DNA of 12,881 nucleotides from JAJXZP01 sp035505775 (GTDB lineage: Bacteria > Spirochaetota > Spirochaetia > Treponematales > Rectinemataceae): the NCBI GenBank assembly GCA_035505775.1, contig DATJQN010000321.1, positions 1 to 12,881 on the forward strand. The letters run 5' to 3'. Position 1 is the first letter of the stretch. Each line of letters starts with the position of its first letter. This document shows, in pieces, positions 12,219 through 12,881 of the stretch. The position numbers were made by a program, and so were the translations under genes. The notes beneath the pieces are model-generated. The model had not been told where the DNA came from. It was given only the letters and a program-made list of their open reading frames with translations, and did not search any database.

Positions 12219-12881
12219 TTAGTCGACAGCGAGCGCCATTCGGTTCCGCGCGGGCAGGCCCCGCGTTGCCAGGAAATTGACGGCCGCAACGATGCTGCCG
12301 CCCAGGAAGACCCAGCGATACCCGGCGCTTCCTCCGCCGTGCCAGGCCAGGCCACCCAGCATCGGGAGGAACATGGAGACGGCGTGATCGATGCTGATGC
12401 CCAGGGAGAGAGTCGGCGAAAGGTCCTCCGGACACTTCACCATCTGCTTGGCGTAGATCGCCCTCGTCATGGCCACGCAATTCGAACTCTGGTCGACGAC
12501 ATAGCAGGCCGCGACGACGACGAGCGCCGCCCGCAGGGGCAGGAGCCCCGGGGCGAAGGCGTAGAGAATGCAGACCACGATGGTCGACAGGGCCTCGCCA
12601 CCGAGAACGGCCCTGACGCCGAACCGGTCGGTGAGCCGGCCGACGAAGGGCTGGGCCCAGATGCCGATCACCGAGACCACGAGGAAGAGGAAGGTCATCA
12701 CGGCGACGTCCCGGTGGAAAAGATCGACCAGCATCCAGGGGCCGAAGGTGATGAAGATCTGCTTGCGCGCGCCGTAGAGCGTGGACAGCAGATAGTACCG
12801 CCGGTAGGAGGCCCGGACCACGAATCGCCGCGGCGCCTCGACCCTGCGCCTGGGCGTCATGCAGAGCAGCGCTAGGGAGGC
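12219..12881 (-). CDS. MFS transporter, C-terminal half (5' end outside window)
   Basis: The last 220 codons of a major facilitator superfamily permease. The frame stays open to the window edge (seven codons, ASLALLC, precede the Met at 12860), so that Met is internal and the gene starts beyond the window. About six hydrophobic segments are visible, as expected for the second six-helix bundle. The loop GRLTDRFGVRAVLGGEAL is the repeat of the MFS motif A and follows the second visible helix. The segment RRYYLLSTLYGARKQIFITFGPWMLV resembles the start of helix 7 in a subgroup of MFS proteins of unknown substrate. The TAA stop lies 56 bases before the lipoprotein start, so co-transcription is possible. 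Superfamily confident, substrate unknown. Confidence 0.85.
   Translation of the reverse strand, partial: ASLALLCMTPRRRVEAPRRFVVRASYRRYYLLSTLYGARKQIFITFGPWMLVDLFHRDVAVMTFLFLVVSVIGIWAQPFVGRLTDRFGVRAVLGGEALSTIVVCILYAFAPGLLPLRAALVVVAACYVVDQSSNCVAMTRAIYAKQMVKCPEDLSPTLSLGISIDHAVSMFLPMLGGLAWHGGGSAGYRWVFLGGSIVAAVNFLATRGLPARNRMALAVD

Overview
The window is high-GC, densely packed bacterial DNA that looks like ordinary chromosome, not a mobile or defence island. I infer a free-living, GC-rich member of the Spirochaetota, with moderate confidence. The reasons are the envelope gene pair at 8349-10178, whose second product ends in a LysM domain with the R-L-I-P-x-R-R-D-C-x-W-R-I-A pattern I associate with spirochaetes, and the mixture of an outer-membrane-type protein, lipoproteins and a MerR-like gene behind der. 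No 16S or other definitive marker is present. I saw no rRNA, tRNA, CRISPR array, transposase or phage gene.

Left block, all on the + strand (1-6848). The 3' end of a LysM/M23 cell-wall endopeptidase gene is followed by ptsI (PTS enzyme I), der (ribosome-assembly GTPase), a small MerR-type DNA-binding protein, a secreted or outer-membrane protein and an M18 aminopeptidase. ptsI, der, the MerR gene and the outer-membrane gene lie 4-12 bases apart and could form one transcript, but the sequence also offers a promoter for ptsI and one for the outer-membrane gene almost on their start codons.

Middle block, on the - strand (6865-10178). An MFS transporter of FLVCR-like type lies convergent to the aminopeptidase. 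Upstream of it is a two-gene operon for a helical-repeat lipoprotein and a periplasmic repeat/LysM protein, closed by a textbook intrinsic terminator at 8298-8326. The transporter has its own upstream region, with a perfect -35 hexamer and a dyad over the -10 position.

Right block (10185-12881). A 240-base AT-richer divergent intergenic region carries a promoter and a group of AGCTGCCA repeats ahead of a DtxR/MntR-family metalloregulator (+). Convergent to it is a YbaK-family aminoacyl-tRNA deacylase (-) with a strong promoter that predicts a leaderless mRNA. A TTG-initiated beta-rich lipoprotein and the C-terminal half of a second MFS transporter, both -, run to the window edge.

I found no convincing undescribed multi-gene system. 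The most rewarding items are regulatory: the repeat arrangement and hybrid metal site of the metalloregulator, several start codons positioned at predicted transcription starts, and the operator-like dyad of the transporter.
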